A DNA stretch of 64,000 nt from Paenisporosarcina sp. FSL H8-0542 (GTDB lineage Bacteria; Bacillota; Bacilli; Bacillales_A; Planococcaceae): NCBI RefSeq assembly GCF_038632915.1, contig NZ_CP152050.1, positions 1,519,001-1,583,000 on the forward strand, given 5' to 3'. How positions within the stretch are numbered: position 1 is the stretch's first letter; each line of letters starts with the position of its first letter. Shown in pieces: positions 7,679 through 16,139 of the stretch. The notes beneath the pieces are model-generated. The model was given only the letters and a program-made list of their open reading frames with translations. It ran no database searches and was not told the origin of the DNA. A program made the translations under genes and the position numbers.

Positions 7679-10243
7679 ATGGTACTAGTTTCCAAGCAAC
7701 AAATAGGGGAGTTAAACATTGAAATGTTGAATAATGACATCATTTCATTCCCTCAAGTTCATCCCATCACGAATGACATGACATTAACTCACAAAGGTGT
7801 ATCTAGGTTAGTCATGATTGACCGCTATTCTTTTAAAGATACTGAAAAGAAAACACTAAAAGCAGGCGACTTTGTCGTATTGACGGTTAAGGAAGACCCG
7901 AAATTCCCTGCCCGCGGTTTGGGTTATGTTGTTTCCATCGATCATTCGACAAATAAAGTACGTGTTTTAATTGAAGAAGATTATAGAAGTGCAATTGATG
8001 ATCCAATTGAGCAGGAGTCGGGTATTGTAACTCGTTCCATTAATGTCATCGAAAAACCTTTGGAAGTTTTCTATGAGCAAATTGCTAAACGCAATGCGAC
8101 CGGACTTGCTTCTGTTGAAACTTCTGAAGAGAAGAAAAAAGAATGGTTTGAAAAGTTTTATCAGCAATTGGTCCAATTGAAATTTATTCCCGCAGGACGT
8201 GTGCTTTATGGAGCGGGTGCAGGAACAGACGTTACATACTTCAATTGTTACGTTATGCCCTTTGTGCCGGATTCCCGTGAAGGTATTTCCGATCACCGTA
8301 AACAAGTAATGGAAATTATGAGTCGAGGTGGGGGAGTTGGAACAAACGGATCAACTTTGCGTCCACGCAATACACTCGCTAAAGGTGTAAACGGAAAGTC
8401 ATCTGGTTCTGTTTCATGGTTGGACGATATCGCAAAACTAACACATTTGGTTGAGCAAGGCGGCAGTCGCAGAGGCGCTCAAATGATTATGTTGGCAGAT
8501 TGGCATCCTGACATTGCGGAATTCATCATTTCCAAAATGCAAAATCCTAGAATTCTACGTTTCCTGATTGAAAATACAAATGATGAAACTATCAAGCAAT
8601 TAGCGAAAGACAAGCTTAAATTTAAAGCTCTGACACATCAAGAAGAAGCAATGTACCAAGGGATAGTAAATTACAAGACAATTCCTGGCCAGGGTGGATT
8701 CAGTGATGCAATTTTCCGTGATGCAGAAACGAAACTCCACGATGGAGGCACATATAGTGTTAACAATTCCGAATTCTTAACAGGAGCCAATATATCTGTG
8801 ACATTGACCGACGATTTCATGAAAGCTGTGGAAGAAGACGGCGATCACGAGTTACGCTTCCCCGCTGTTGAAAGTTATTCAGCTGAGGAAATGGTAACGT
8901 ACAATGAGAAATGGCACGAAGTCGGGGATGTACGTGAATGGGAAAAACAAGGACATGCCATCCGAACTTACCGTACGATGAAAGCGAAAGATTTGTGGAA
9001 TCTCATTAACGTTTGTGCAACGTATTCTGCGGAGCCTGGCATTTTCTTTATCGACAATGCAAACGAAATGACCAATGCAAAAGCGTATGGACAACAAGTG
9101 GTTGCTACCAACCCGTGTGGAGAACAACCGTTGGCACCAAATTCTGTATGTAACTTGGCAGCTGTGAATTTAGCTCAGTTTGCGAATAAAGATACAAAAA
9201 CTGTCGATTTTGATAGCTTGAGAGAAACAGTACGTGTTGGAGTTCGCATGCAGGACAATGTTATTGATGCAACACCTTACTTCCTTGAAGACAATAAAAA
9301 ACAAGCTTTGGGTGAACGTCGTGTTGGTCTAGGAGTAATGGGGCTTGCAGACTTACTAATTTATTGTGAAAAAGAGTACGGTTCAGAGGAAGGTAACGTT
9401 CTTGTCGACCAAATCTTCGAAACGATAGCAGTAACAGCATATGAAACATCTGCAGAACTTGCTGCAGAACGTGGAAGTTTCCCGTTCTTGCAAGGGGAAA
9501 CAAATGAAGAAACTAACCGTCTGAGAGACGCTTTCATCAATACTGGATTTATGAAAAAAATGCCTGAGCATGTTCGTCAGTCAATCAAAGAAACAGGCAT
9601 TCGCAACTCTCACTTGTTGACCGTTGCACCAACTGGATCAACTGGAACATTAGTGGGAGTGTCGACAGGTCTGGAACCTTATTTCTCTTTCACGTACTAT
9701 CGTAGTGGCCGTTTAGGGAAATTCATCGAAGTAAAAGCGGACATTGTTCAGGAATACTTGAACGCAAACCCTGAAGCAGATGAACAAAGCTTGCCAGAAT
9801 GGTTTGTTGCTTCAATGGAATTGGCACCTGAAGCGCATGCGGATGTTCAGTGCATAATTCAACGTTGGATTGACAGCTCGATTTCGAAAACTGTTAATGC
9901 ACCACGCGGTTATACAGTTGAACAAGTACAAGGCGTTTATGAAAGACTTTATCGTGGTGGTGCTAAAGGCGGGACAGTTTATGTGGATGGCAGCCGTGAT
10001 GCACAAGTCCTGACACTTAAAGCGGAAGAAAATGTGATGGATGAACATCATTATGAAGAAACCATCATTGGGAAACGTCCAGTTGTCCTGATCGATACAA
10101 TCCAAGATCTTCGTTCAACGAATGTCACAATCGGCTCAGAAGTAGGAAACACTTGTCCTGTTTGCCGTCAGGGGACCGTAAAAGAAATGGGTGGCTGTAA
10201 TACGTGTACAAATTGCGGTGCTCAATTGAAATGTGGACTTTAA
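7679..10243 (+). CDS. nrdJ: adenosylcobalamin-dependent (class II) ribonucleotide reductase
   Basis: An 854-residue enzyme that makes deoxyribonucleotides using coenzyme B12 instead of an oxygen-dependent radical, so it works with or without oxygen. The redox cysteines fall at C190 (YFNCYVMPF) and C491 (NSVCNLA). The radical-site NPCGEQ places C480 and E482. The C-terminal end has a CPVC/CNTCTNC zinc-ribbon-like cluster followed by a final cysteine that can re-reduce the active site. AAGGAGGAG precedes the ATG. It stands alone with its own terminator and sits where B. subtilis has mntR, yqhO, yqhP and yqhQ. Two NrdR boxes control it. Confidence 0.95.
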   Translation: MVLVSKQQIGELNIEMLNNDIISFPQVHPITNDMTLTHKGVSRLVMIDRYSFKDTEKKTLKAGDFVVLTVKEDPKFPARGLGYVVSIDHSTNKVRVLIEEDYRSAIDDPIEQESGIVTRSINVIEKPLEVFYEQIAKRNATGLASVETSEEKKKEWFEKFYQQLVQLKFIPAGRVLYGAGAGTDVTYFNCYVMPFVPDSREGISDHRKQVMEIMSRGGGVGTNGSTLRPRNTLAKGVNGKSSGSVSWLDDIAKLTHLVEQGGSRRGAQMIMLADWHPDIAEFIISKMQNPRILRFLIENTNDETIKQLAKDKLKFKALTHQEEAMYQGIVNYKTIPGQGGFSDAIFRDAETKLHDGGTYSVNNSEFLTGANISVTLTDDFMKAVEEDGDHELRFPAVESYSAEEMVTYNEKWHEVGDVREWEKQGHAIRTYRTMKAKDLWNLINVCATYSAEPGIFFIDNANEMTNAKAYGQQVVATNPCGEQPLAPNSVCNLAAVNLAQFANKDTKTVDFDSLRETVRVGVRMQDNVIDATPYFLEDNKKQALGERRVGLGVMGLADLLIYCEKEYGSEEGNVLVDQIFETIAVTAYETSAELAAERGSFPFLQGETNEETNRLRDAFINTGFMKKMPEHVRQSIKETGIRNSHLLTVAPTGSTGTLVGVSTGLEPYFSFTYYRSGRLGKFIEVKADIVQEYLNANPEADEQSLPEWFVASMELAPEAHADVQCIIQRWIDSSISKTVNAPRGYTVEQVQGVYERLYRGGAKGGTVYVDGSRDAQVLTLKAEENVMDEHHYEETIIGKRPVVLIDTIQDLRSTNVTIGSEVGNTCPVCRQGTVKEMGGCNTCTNCGAQLKCGL

Positions 10244-10307
10244 GTTTAACAGTTAAAAACGCTGTTTTGAGAATGCCACTAGCAAGTAGATTTATTAGAT
10301 GAAGAAA

Positions 10308-10346
10308 ACGCACGCTGTATCCTTGGGATACAACGTGCGTTTTTTC
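10308..10346 (+). terminator. terminator of nrdJ
   Basis: ACGCACG(C)TGTATCC and GGATACA(A)CGTGCGT form a long stem with a TTGG loop region, followed by TTTTTT. Confidence 0.85.
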
Positions 10347-10503
10347 GTTTTAGATTAATCTGTTTAACAATGAAAGAGCCGTATCAACGCTTGCAACAGT
10401 AATTATCGCTTTAATTGTACTAATTTTTAAAAAAACACTATATCTATGAATAGAGAGAGTGAGGTTAGTCAAAATTGAATAAATAGAAAGGATTGTGATT
10501 TGA
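10347..10503 (+). promoter_or_regulatory. intergenic with candidate promoter for yqhR-aroQ-yqhT-efp
   Basis: TTGTAC at 10415, 18 bases, then TATATC at 10439 form a plausible sigma-A promoter. A 30-codon open stretch (10356-10449) with a hydrophobic segment TLATVIIALIVLIF has no start codon or ribosome-binding site and is probably a remnant. Confidence 0.35.
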
Positions 10504-10926
10504 ATGAAAGGTACTCACTTCTTAACGATTTCAGTAGCACATGCTGTGGTTTTCACTATAATATTAAAGTTTTTATATGTTTTTGATTATATTCCATGGA
10601 GCCCAATAAAATGGACTAAGAGATGGCAAGTATTTTCCGACGCTCACCCATCAGTCAAATGGTTTCTTACTTTTCTGGTCGTCTTCTTGGTCATCAATCT
10701 TGCGATGGCTCTGTTCATGATTGTCAGCAAAATGCCGGCGATTGCCACGTCAATTGTTGTTGGATTTGCCATCTGGATTCTGCTGGAATGGAGTATTTAT
10801 CAAGATTTTTCCCATATAAGTTGGAAGTCGGTACCGATTATTTCAGTTATTTTAATAATTTGCAGAGCCCTTGCCGAGACGATTCATTACTATGACCAAG
10901 AGGTTTATGATGACAAGAGAAAGTAG
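10504..10926 (+). CDS. yqhR: YqhR-like integral membrane protein
   Basis: A 140-residue protein with four hydrophobic helices, roughly at residues 8-30, 55-75, 78-97 and 108-125, and a short charged tail (YDQEVYDDKRK). Function is unknown. It lies directly before aroQ, the place of YqhR in Bacillus, and resembles that family in length and in the SP[IW]KWTKRW-type loop. AAAGGA precedes the ATG. It probably starts the yqhR-aroQ-yqhT-efp operon. Confidence 0.75.
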   Translation: MKGTHFLTISVAHAVVFTIILKFLYVFDYIPWSPIKWTKRWQVFSDAHPSVKWFLTFLVVFLVINLAMALFMIVSKMPAIATSIVVGFAIWILLEWSIYQDFSHISWKSVPIISVILIICRALAETIHYYDQEVYDDKRK

Positions 10927-10986
10927 TTGCTGCAACTATTTGTTATGATAAAATGAAGGGGGCACGATGGAACTGGAGGAAAAAAG

Positions 10987-11430
10987 ATGAAAATTCTTTG
11001 TTTAAATGGGCCAAACCTAAATCGTTTAGGAAAACGTGAACCTGCTATTTATGGACATGAAACGTTGGAAGATGTAGAGCAAAAGCTTATAACTCACGGA
11101 AAACAATCGGATATTCATGTTCAATGTAAGCAATCGAATCACGAAGGTGAACTAATTGATTGGCTGCACAATGCAGAAGATGATGGAATTAACGGCATTA
11201 TTTTCAACCCTGGAGCTTATACTCATACAAGTTATGCGATACGTGATGCCATCGCTTCCATTACCGTTCCGGTAATAGAGGTTCATATTTCTAATATCCA
11301 TAGCAGAGAAAGTTTTCGTCACAAATCTGTCTTGGCTCCTGAATGTGTTGGTCAAATATGTGGTCTCGGAACTTTCGGTTATACTTTAGCACTAGAAACA
11401 TTTTTACATAGAAGAAAAGGGGAATCTTAA
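10987..11430 (+). CDS. aroQ: type II 3-dehydroquinate dehydratase
   Basis: A 147-residue dodecameric-type dehydroquinase that converts 3-dehydroquinate to 3-dehydroshikimate. It shows [18 protein letters not shown] at residues 5-22 with the catalytic tyrosine and arginine, [10 protein letters not shown] with the substrate-binding asparagine, and [15 protein letters not shown] near residue 95. Length fits the family. Its TAA is followed immediately by the ATG of yqhT, indicating coupling. It supplies the step before shikimate, the substrate of the aroK product. Confidence 0.95.
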   Translation: MKILCLNGPNLNRLGKREPAIYGHETLEDVEQKLITHGKQSDIHVQCKQSNHEGELIDWLHNAEDDGINGIIFNPGAYTHTSYAIRDAIASITVPVIEVHISNIHSRESFRHKSVLAPECVGQICGLGTFGYTLALETFLHRRKGES

Positions 11431-12492
11431 ATGGAGAAATTGTCTAAATTACGTGAAGCTTTAGGGGAACACCAGATTGACGCCTTGTTAATTACAAGTG
11501 GCTACAATCGCCGGTACATAACTGATTTTACGGGGACTGCTGGTATTGCCATCGTTTCCAAAGATCAAGCTGTTTTTATTACGGATTTCCGTTACACGGA
11601 ACAAGCGGCAAAACAGATTAAAAACTTTGAAATTGTCCAACATACGAAAACGATGCTGGAAGAAGTAAGTGTTCAATTAGAAAAAATGAATGTGAGAAAA
11701 GTAGGTTTTGAGAAAGACGACATGAGCTATGCCATGTATGAGAGTTACAAAAAGGCAGTTAATACTGAACTTGTACCTGTATCAGGTCTTATTGAGAAAA
11801 TCCGCTTGATTAAGACGCCACAAGAGATTACTATTATTAAGGCTGCCGCGGATATCGCTGAAGCGGCTTTTGAACATATCCTTACATTTATCGCACCTGG
11901 AAAAACGGAATTGGAAGTTTCTAATGAACTTGAATTCTTTATGCGCAAACAAGGAGCATCATCATCTTCATTCGATATTATTGTGGCATCTGGGCTTCGT
12001 TCTGCACTTCCACATGGTGTCGCGACGGATAAAGTCATCGAAAAAGGTGATTTTGTTACATTGGACTTCGGTGCGTTGTATAATGGATATGTATCAGACG
12101 TAACGAGAACTGTTGCTATCGGTGAACCGAGTGAGCAATTAAAAGAAATTTATCAAATTGTACTAGACTCACAACTGTTGTCTTTGGAAAAAATCAAACC
12201 AGGTATGACTGGAATTGAGGCGGATGCAATCGCTCGCGATTATATAAAATCCAAAGGTTATGGTGAAGCGTTCGGTCATTCTTTAGGACATGGTATCGGA
12301 TTAGAAGTACACGAAGGGCCTGGATTATCTTTCCGTTCGGAAACTGTTCTGGAAGAAGGTATGGTAATCACTATTGAGCCGGGCATTTATTTACCTGGTG
12401 TCGGTGGGGTTCGTATTGAAGATGATGCGATTGTTACAGCTACAGGGCTTGAAAAATTAACACATTCTACAAAAGAGTTACTTATCTTATAA
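11431..12492 (+). CDS. yqhT: Xaa-Pro peptidase family protein (YqhT-like)
   Basis: A 353-residue M24 metallopeptidase with an N-terminal creatinase-like domain (about 1-130) and a pita-bread catalytic domain. Metal ligands are visible in [17 protein letters not shown] (two aspartates), [13 protein letters not shown] (histidine), TIEPGIY (glutamate) and VRIEDD (glutamate). It should cleave N-terminal residues before proline, or dipeptides with C-terminal proline. It sits between aroQ and efp as in Bacillus. Next to efp, which relieves polyproline stalling, a link to proline-rich peptides is attractive but unproven. Confidence 0.88.
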   Translation: MEKLSKLREALGEHQIDALLITSGYNRRYITDFTGTAGIAIVSKDQAVFITDFRYTEQAAKQIKNFEIVQHTKTMLEEVSVQLEKMNVRKVGFEKDDMSYAMYESYKKAVNTELVPVSGLIEKIRLIKTPQEITIIKAAADIAEAAFEHILTFIAPGKTELEVSNELEFFMRKQGASSSSFDIIVASGLRSALPHGVATDKVIEKGDFVTLDFGALYNGYVSDVTRTVAIGEPSEQLKEIYQIVLDSQLLSLEKIKPGMTGIEADAIARDYIKSKGYGEAFGHSLGHGIGLEVHEGPGLSFRSETVLEEGMVITIEPGIYLPGVGGVRIEDDAIVTATGLEKLTHSTKELLIL

Positions 12493-12508
12493 TTTTGGAG
12501 GAACACTC

Positions 12509-13069
12509 ATGATTTCTGTAAATGATTTTAAAACTGGTTTAACAATTGAAGTAGATGGTGGTATTTGGCGCGTACTTGATTTCCAACACGTGAAACCAGG
12601 TAAAGGTGCAGCGTTTGTTCGTTCTAAACTACGCAACATTCGTACAGGTGCAGTGAATGAAAAAACATTCCGTGCTGGAGAAAAAGTGGAGAAAGCTCAA
12701 ATTGATAACCGCAAAATGCAGTATCTTTACGCAAATGGTGATACTCATAATTTCATGGATACTGACTCGTATGAACAAATTGAACTTGATTCAAAACAAA
12801 TCGAGTACGAATTGAAATTTCTTCGTGAAAACATGGAAGTGCATATCATGCAATACCAAGGGGAAACGTTAGGCGTAGAATTGCCGAATACGGTTGTTTT
12901 GGAAGTTACTGAAACAGAACCTGGTATTAAAGGTGATACAGCTAGTGGCGGAACGAAACCTGCAATTTTGGAAACTGGATTATCAGTTCAAGTTCCTTTC
13001 TTCATCAACCAAGGTGATAAACTGATCATCAACACATCTGAAGCGGCTTACGTTTCAAGAGCACAATAA
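12509..13069 (+). CDS. efp: translation elongation factor P
   Basis: A 186-residue three-domain protein that enters the ribosomal E site and speeds peptide bonds at proline runs. The tip loop reads VKPGKGAAF with lysine at residue 32, the position that Bacillus modifies with a 5-aminopentanol group. The C-terminal domain shows the family's [11 protein letters not shown] and PFFINQGD signatures. TTTTGGAGG lies before the ATG. It closes the yqhR-aroQ-yqhT-efp group; a copy of the dispersed repeat begins 5 bases after its stop. Confidence 0.97.
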   Translation: MISVNDFKTGLTIEVDGGIWRVLDFQHVKPGKGAAFVRSKLRNIRTGAVNEKTFRAGEKVEKAQIDNRKMQYLYANGDTHNFMDTDSYEQIELDSKQIEYELKFLRENMEVHIMQYQGETLGVELPNTVVLEVTETEPGIKGDTASGGTKPAILETGLSVQVPFFINQGDKLIINTSEAAYVSRAQ

Positions 13070-13073
13070 TTAG

Positions 13074-13139
13074 AAAAGTGTAAAGTGCCACTCTAGCCTG
13101 ACGCCGGCGTGGAGGGAAGGTTTCCTTTGCGACGAGTAA
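13074..13139 (+). repeat. dispersed intergenic repeat, copy A
   Basis: It begins AAAAGTGTAAAG just after the efp stop and continues through ACGCCGGCGT and ends with TTTCCTTTGCGACGAGTAA. The same modules occur at 46409 (same strand), at 16061 (opposite strand) and, more diverged, at 40264 (opposite strand). This copy is the shortest and lacks the CCGCAGGAGCA extension. Confidence 0.7.
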
Positions 13140-13173
13140 AATTTATTGCTTACCTAAATAATGAATAAAAAAT

Positions 13174-13213
13174 AAAGTTGCCAATTGCACCTAGTGCTAT
13201 TGGCAACTTTTTT
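13174..13213 (+). terminator. terminator between efp and spoIIIAC
   Basis: AAAGTTGCCAAT and ATTGGCAACTTT form a perfect 12-bp stem followed by TTTTT. It separates the efp operon from the spoIIIA genes. Confidence 0.9.
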
Positions 13214-13242
13214 TCATGTCTCAGCTCCTTTTTGCATACGAT
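13213..13242 (+). promoter_or_regulatory. candidate sigma-E promoter of the spoIIIA operon
   Basis: TTCATGTC, 14 bases, CATACGAT. The -10 differs from the sigma-E consensus CATACAAT at one base; the -35 is a partial match; the spacing is typical. spoIIIA is a sigma-E operon in B. subtilis. Here the promoter precedes spoIIIAC directly. Confidence 0.5.
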
Positions 13243-13274
13243 GAATAGACAGAGGAGGGGACAAGTCGGAATTT

Positions 13275-13475
13275 ATGGATGTAATTCGAGTGGCAGGAAT
13301 CGGATTGATTCTTGCATTGTTACACCTTTTCTTTGAACAGACGGGGAAAAAAGAATTTTCATTCTTTTTATTTGTATTTGGGTATCTGTATATGACCGTG
13401 GAAATGTTACGTTTCCTACGTTTCTTCTTTCAAGAAATCACTACTTTTTTCGAATGGCTTACCATTTCGGTGTAA
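13275..13475 (+). CDS. spoIIIAC: stage III sporulation protein AC
   Basis: A 66-residue membrane protein with two hydrophobic helices. VAGIGLILALLHLFFEQTGKKEFSFFL matches the SpoIIIAC pattern, including the HxxxxQxGKKE core. It is part of the mother-cell half of the feeding-tube channel that links mother cell and forespore. GAGGAGGGG lies 14 bases before the ATG, a rather long spacing. In other spore formers spoIIIAA and spoIIIAB precede this gene; here the preceding 205 bases hold only a repeat, a terminator and a promoter. Confidence 0.88.
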   Translation: MDVIRVAGIGLILALLHLFFEQTGKKEFSFFLFVFGYLYMTVEMLRFLRFFFQEITTFFEWLTISV

Positions 13476-13478
13476 GTC

Positions 13479-13856
13479 ATGCAAATGATCCTGGTAACGA
13501 TAGTAATCATATTTCTGATGTTGTTGCTTAAACAAATCCTACCGCAATTTACACCTCTACTTTTGAGCTTTTTCTTTTTTATTTTACTCTCGAATATTTT
13601 ATTTCAAACTCTTTTTCCAATCGTAAGAAACGTTCTTGAATCTGCACCTAAGGAAGCGCTCCCAATAGCCAGAGTATTGCTGATTTCTGTATTCGTGACA
13701 TTTATAGGTGAAGCCTTGATTGAATGGTGCCGAAATTTAAATCTGAATACATTTGTTCCCATCATTTCGATAAGTTGTCATGTGTTGATTCTCACCTATT
13801 GGTTGCCTCTCATTCAGCAAATGTTTAACACGCTGACGCGGCTATTGATCGAATAA
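13479..13856 (+). CDS. spoIIIAD: stage III sporulation protein AD
   Basis: A 125-residue membrane protein, slightly shorter than the 133 residues of the B. subtilis protein. Four hydrophobic helices are visible, with KQILPQFTPLLLSFFFFILLS near the N-terminus and VTFIGEALIEWCRNLN in the middle, typical SpoIIIAD motifs. It lies 3 bases after spoIIIAC. It belongs to the mother-cell SpoIIIA complex needed for late forespore gene expression. Confidence 0.88.
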   Translation: MQMILVTIVIIFLMLLLKQILPQFTPLLLSFFFFILLSNILFQTLFPIVRNVLESAPKEALPIARVLLISVFVTFIGEALIEWCRNLNLNTFVPIISISCHVLILTYWLPLIQQMFNTLTRLLIE

Positions 13857-13884
13857 TATAGGTGTAAAAGAGGTGAGAAGGTTC

Positions 13885-14787
13885 ATGCTTGAACCCTTGT
13901 ATGCCTATTTTTTTGGTGTAACCCGATACTTTATCGTACTGCTGATCGCTATTGTTTTTGCGATGATCATCGATATTTTATTTCCTGCAGCCAAACGATG
14001 GACAAGGTTATCCCTGTTTTGTATTGCTGTCCTGTATACATTGACGCCTGCCATTGATGCGATGCATATTATGCAGCAATTTGCGCGACAGATGGTGACG
14101 GTTTTTATGAGTGTCTACCCCGTGTTGACAGCGGGCTTGTTGATGAATAGTGGAACGATGGCATTTTCAATTTGGAACCCTGCGCTCTATGTATTTATTC
14201 AATTTACAGTGGTGCTGACCGAAAGAATCCTTATTCCATTACTTATGACCACCATATTGCTGGACTTCATTAGTCGCTTTCATCCGGCTACCCCATTTTC
14301 AAAACTGACCGATATTATTCGCACTTCTTTACTAAGTATCGTTTCAGCAGTAGTCGTCATTTATAGTTTTTTCATTTCGGTGCAAGGGTTTATTTCTTGG
14401 AATATCTCAAGTGCTGTTACGGAGCCCATCAAAAAAATCATTCAGCAAAACATCCCGTTTGTTGGTTCTTTTTTTTCTGAGAGTCTTAGTACATTTACTC
14501 GATTTTCTTCTTCAATCACTTCGATTACTGGCGGTGGCATTGCCATCACAATCCTACTGGTTGTGTTGATCCCTACTTTGAAAACCATCAGTATCGCGTT
14601 TTGCTATCGAGTAGTGGCTGCCATTATTGAACCATTCGGACCAGAGGATCTGGCCAGTTTTCTTGATGATATCGGAAAGTCGATTTTCGTTTTAAGTATC
14701 TTGTCATTTCTTATTGCCTTTGCGTTTTTCTATACAGCCATTTTCATTGTGATATTAGTAAAATTCTCCATGATGATGAGGGGTTAA
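13885..14787 (+). CDS. spoIIIAE: stage III sporulation protein AE, short form
   Basis: A 300-residue multi-helix membrane protein. The core motifs GLLMNSGTMAF, a Leu-Pro-free helix at residues 115-130 and the C-terminal PFGPEDLASFLDDIGKSIFVL identify SpoIIIAE. The B. subtilis protein is about 399 residues with a signal peptide and a soluble N-terminal segment; that first part, near 90 residues, is absent here. I chose ATG 13885 with AGAGGTGAG 8-9 bases upstream; GTG 13873 would add four residues. The short N-terminus parallels the shortening of its neighbours. Confidence 0.85.
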   Translation: MLEPLYAYFFGVTRYFIVLLIAIVFAMIIDILFPAAKRWTRLSLFCIAVLYTLTPAIDAMHIMQQFARQMVTVFMSVYPVLTAGLLMNSGTMAFSIWNPALYVFIQFTVVLTERILIPLLMTTILLDFISRFHPATPFSKLTDIIRTSLLSIVSAVVVIYSFFISVQGFISWNISSAVTEPIKKIIQQNIPFVGSFFSESLSTFTRFSSSITSITGGGIAITILLVVLIPTLKTISIAFCYRVVAAIIEPFGPEDLASFLDDIGKSIFVLSILSFLIAFAFFYTAIFIVILVKFSMMMRG

Positions 14788-14789
14788 TG

Positions 14790-14951
14790 ATGGCTGAATG
14801 GTTAAAGGGATTAATGTTCATTATTCTGCTGAGTGAAGTTCTTCAGGCTATCTTCCAGAAGTCTGATTCAAATGAAAAGATAGAAGAATATACGAAGCTG
14901 GGACTTGCCATGTACATGTTATTGTTTATCTCTTCTTTTTTCTATGAATAG
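14790..14951 (+). CDS. spoIIIAF: stage III sporulation protein AF, membrane part only
   Basis: A 53-residue protein of two helices: AEWLKGLMFIILLSEVLQAIF and then EYTKLGLAMYMLLFISSFFY. The WL..I, then LxxxF.KS..x(K)Y.KL pattern matches the first 55 residues of SpoIIIAF, which in B. subtilis is about 206 residues with a large extracytoplasmic domain. That domain is wholly missing, with only 56 bases before the next gene. GAGGGG ends 6 bases before this ATG; ATG 14787, overlapping the previous stop, is the alternative. Too short for most gene callers. Confidence 0.65.
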   Translation: MAEWLKGLMFIILLSEVLQAIFQKSDSNEKIEEYTKLGLAMYMLLFISSFFYE

Positions 14952-15007
14952 TTGAGGAATGCTTGTCATATAGTTTATCAAATGCCTGTCTCACTTAAGA
15001 GAGGAGC

Positions 15008-15448
15008 GTGATTCCATCCATTAAAACGAATCGAATGAAAAGCGGGATCCTGCTCGCGAGTCTCTTGGTATTCATGGTGTTTTTCTTACTGAATGAATCC
15101 ATTTTCACCAAGCAACCTAACACATCCAGTCAGTCACAAGATGCAGTAACGCTGGAACACTCATTGAAAACGGCATTGGAAAAAATGGCTGGGGTAGGTG
15201 AAGTCGAATTATTTTTTTACACAGGCATGAACGAGCCTCAACAAACAGTTACGGAAAAACCTAGCTTTGCCTTGTTTGATCAGACAACCAATGAGCAAAA
15301 AACTATTCAATCAGTATTGGTAGTAGCCACTGGAGCAGATCAAGCAAAAACCAGAATTATGTTAAAAGAATACTTAGCAGCAGTATTATTACTGCCAGAA
15401 CATCGAATTGTCGTCGTCCCGATGGATGAGAAAGGGGTTTCTAAATGA
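15008..15448 (+). CDS. spoIIIAG: stage III sporulation protein AG, short form
   Basis: A 146-residue protein with an N-terminal membrane helix (GILLASLLVFMVFFLLN) and the SpoIIIAG ring-building domain: LEKMAGVGEVELFFYTG, then IQSVLVVATGADQAKTRIMLKEYL and PEHRIVVVPM. B. subtilis SpoIIIAG is 229 residues and forms a 30-subunit ring in the intermembrane space; the lost length is mostly the insert that forms the beta-barrel extension. GTG 15008 has GAGAGGAG only one base away; ATG 15035 is an alternative without a site. It overlaps spoIIIAH by ATGA. Confidence 0.8.
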   Translation: MIPSIKTNRMKSGILLASLLVFMVFFLLNESIFTKQPNTSSQSQDAVTLEHSLKTALEKMAGVGEVELFFYTGMNEPQQTVTEKPSFALFDQTTNEQKTIQSVLVVATGADQAKTRIMLKEYLAAVLLLPEHRIVVVPMDEKGVSK

Positions 15449-15987
15449 AAGTCAAAAAACGTACAGTATGGATGCTAACTCTATTAAGTTTGGTAGCAGT
15501 AATTTCGGTGTATTACGTGAACGAACCTAACAATATGCCCTTTGATGGTTTAGCTATTTTCTCAGATGAAGACCTTGATCAAATGAAGGTCGAAGACACA
15601 ACTGAAGATGAATCAGTTACACCAGTATATGCTCAAAGTGCGTTATTTGAAGAAATGAGAATGGAATTACTAAACGAACGCAGTGAGTTAAAAACACAAT
15701 TAACAACACAAATTGCGTCAAACGAAATGTCGGCTGATGAGGTAAATGAAGCTTACTCAACTATTAACGATTTAACAGTACGCGAATCAACGGAAGCAAT
15801 GCTTGAAATGCTCATTCGTTCACTAGGTTACTCAGATGCCTATGTACAGACAGATACAGGAAAAGTAGATGTAACTGTAATCGCTGATGAACTTGGAAAA
15901 TCACAAGCAAATGAAATTATTCACATCGTAATGAAACAATGGGAAGATGCAAAAAAAGTAACGGTAGCATTCCAACCAGCTTCATAA
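15445..15987 (+). CDS. spoIIIAH: stage III sporulation protein AH
   Basis: A 180-residue protein with an N-terminal anchor helix (VWMLTLLSLVAVISVYYV), a linker, and a C-terminal YscJ/FliF-like ring domain (about residues 90-175). The domain contains ESTEAMLEMLIRSLGYSDAYVQ and VDVTVIADELGKSQANEI. In B. subtilis SpoIIIAH binds forespore SpoIIQ across the two membranes. Its start overlaps the spoIIIAG stop (ATGA). The protein is about 35 residues shorter than in B. subtilis, mainly in the linker. Confidence 0.88.
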   Translation: MKVKKRTVWMLTLLSLVAVISVYYVNEPNNMPFDGLAIFSDEDLDQMKVEDTTEDESVTPVYAQSALFEEMRMELLNERSELKTQLTTQIASNEMSADEVNEAYSTINDLTVRESTEAMLEMLIRSLGYSDAYVQTDTGKVDVTVIADELGKSQANEIIHIVMKQWEDAKKVTVAFQPAS

Positions 15988-15993
15988 TGAACG

Positions 15994-16019
15994 AAAAGGG
16001 CCGATATGGTCCTTTTTTT
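15994..16019 (+). terminator. terminator of the spoIIIA operon
   Basis: AAAGGGCC and GGTCCTTT pair around GATAT with a following T-run. Confidence 0.7.
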
Positions 16020-16060
16020 CATTTTTCTTAGAAAACCATGCCGGATTAAAATCGAATCGT

Positions 16061-16139
16061 TGCTCCTGCGGTTATTCGTCGCAAAGGAAACCTTGTTTAT
16101 CAACGCCGGTGTCGGACTAAAACGGGCTTCTTCACCTTT
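16061..16139 (-). repeat. dispersed intergenic repeat, copy C (inverted)
   Basis: Read on the minus strand it contains GACACCGGCG, GGTTTCCTTTGCGACGA and TAACCGCAGGAGCA, matching the copy at 46409 almost base for base in these modules. It lies just after the spoIIIA operon in the orientation opposite to the copy after efp, so the operon has inverted copies on both sides. Confidence 0.7.

Noticed and set aside
10504-10926. Second frame at 10623-10895 as a separate gene
   Set aside because: It lies inside the yqhR frame, lacks a ribosome-binding site and its translation has no hydrophobic or domain pattern.
12509-13139. Possible insertion sequence near efp because of the repeat
   Set aside because: No transposase gene, no terminal inverted repeats and no target duplication seen; the repeat is short and non-coding.
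13070-13274. Hidden remnants of spoIIIAA or spoIIIAB
   Set aside because: Read in all frames, the 205 bases show no AAA+ motifs or SpoIIIAB-like peptide; the stretch is filled by repeat, terminator and promoter.
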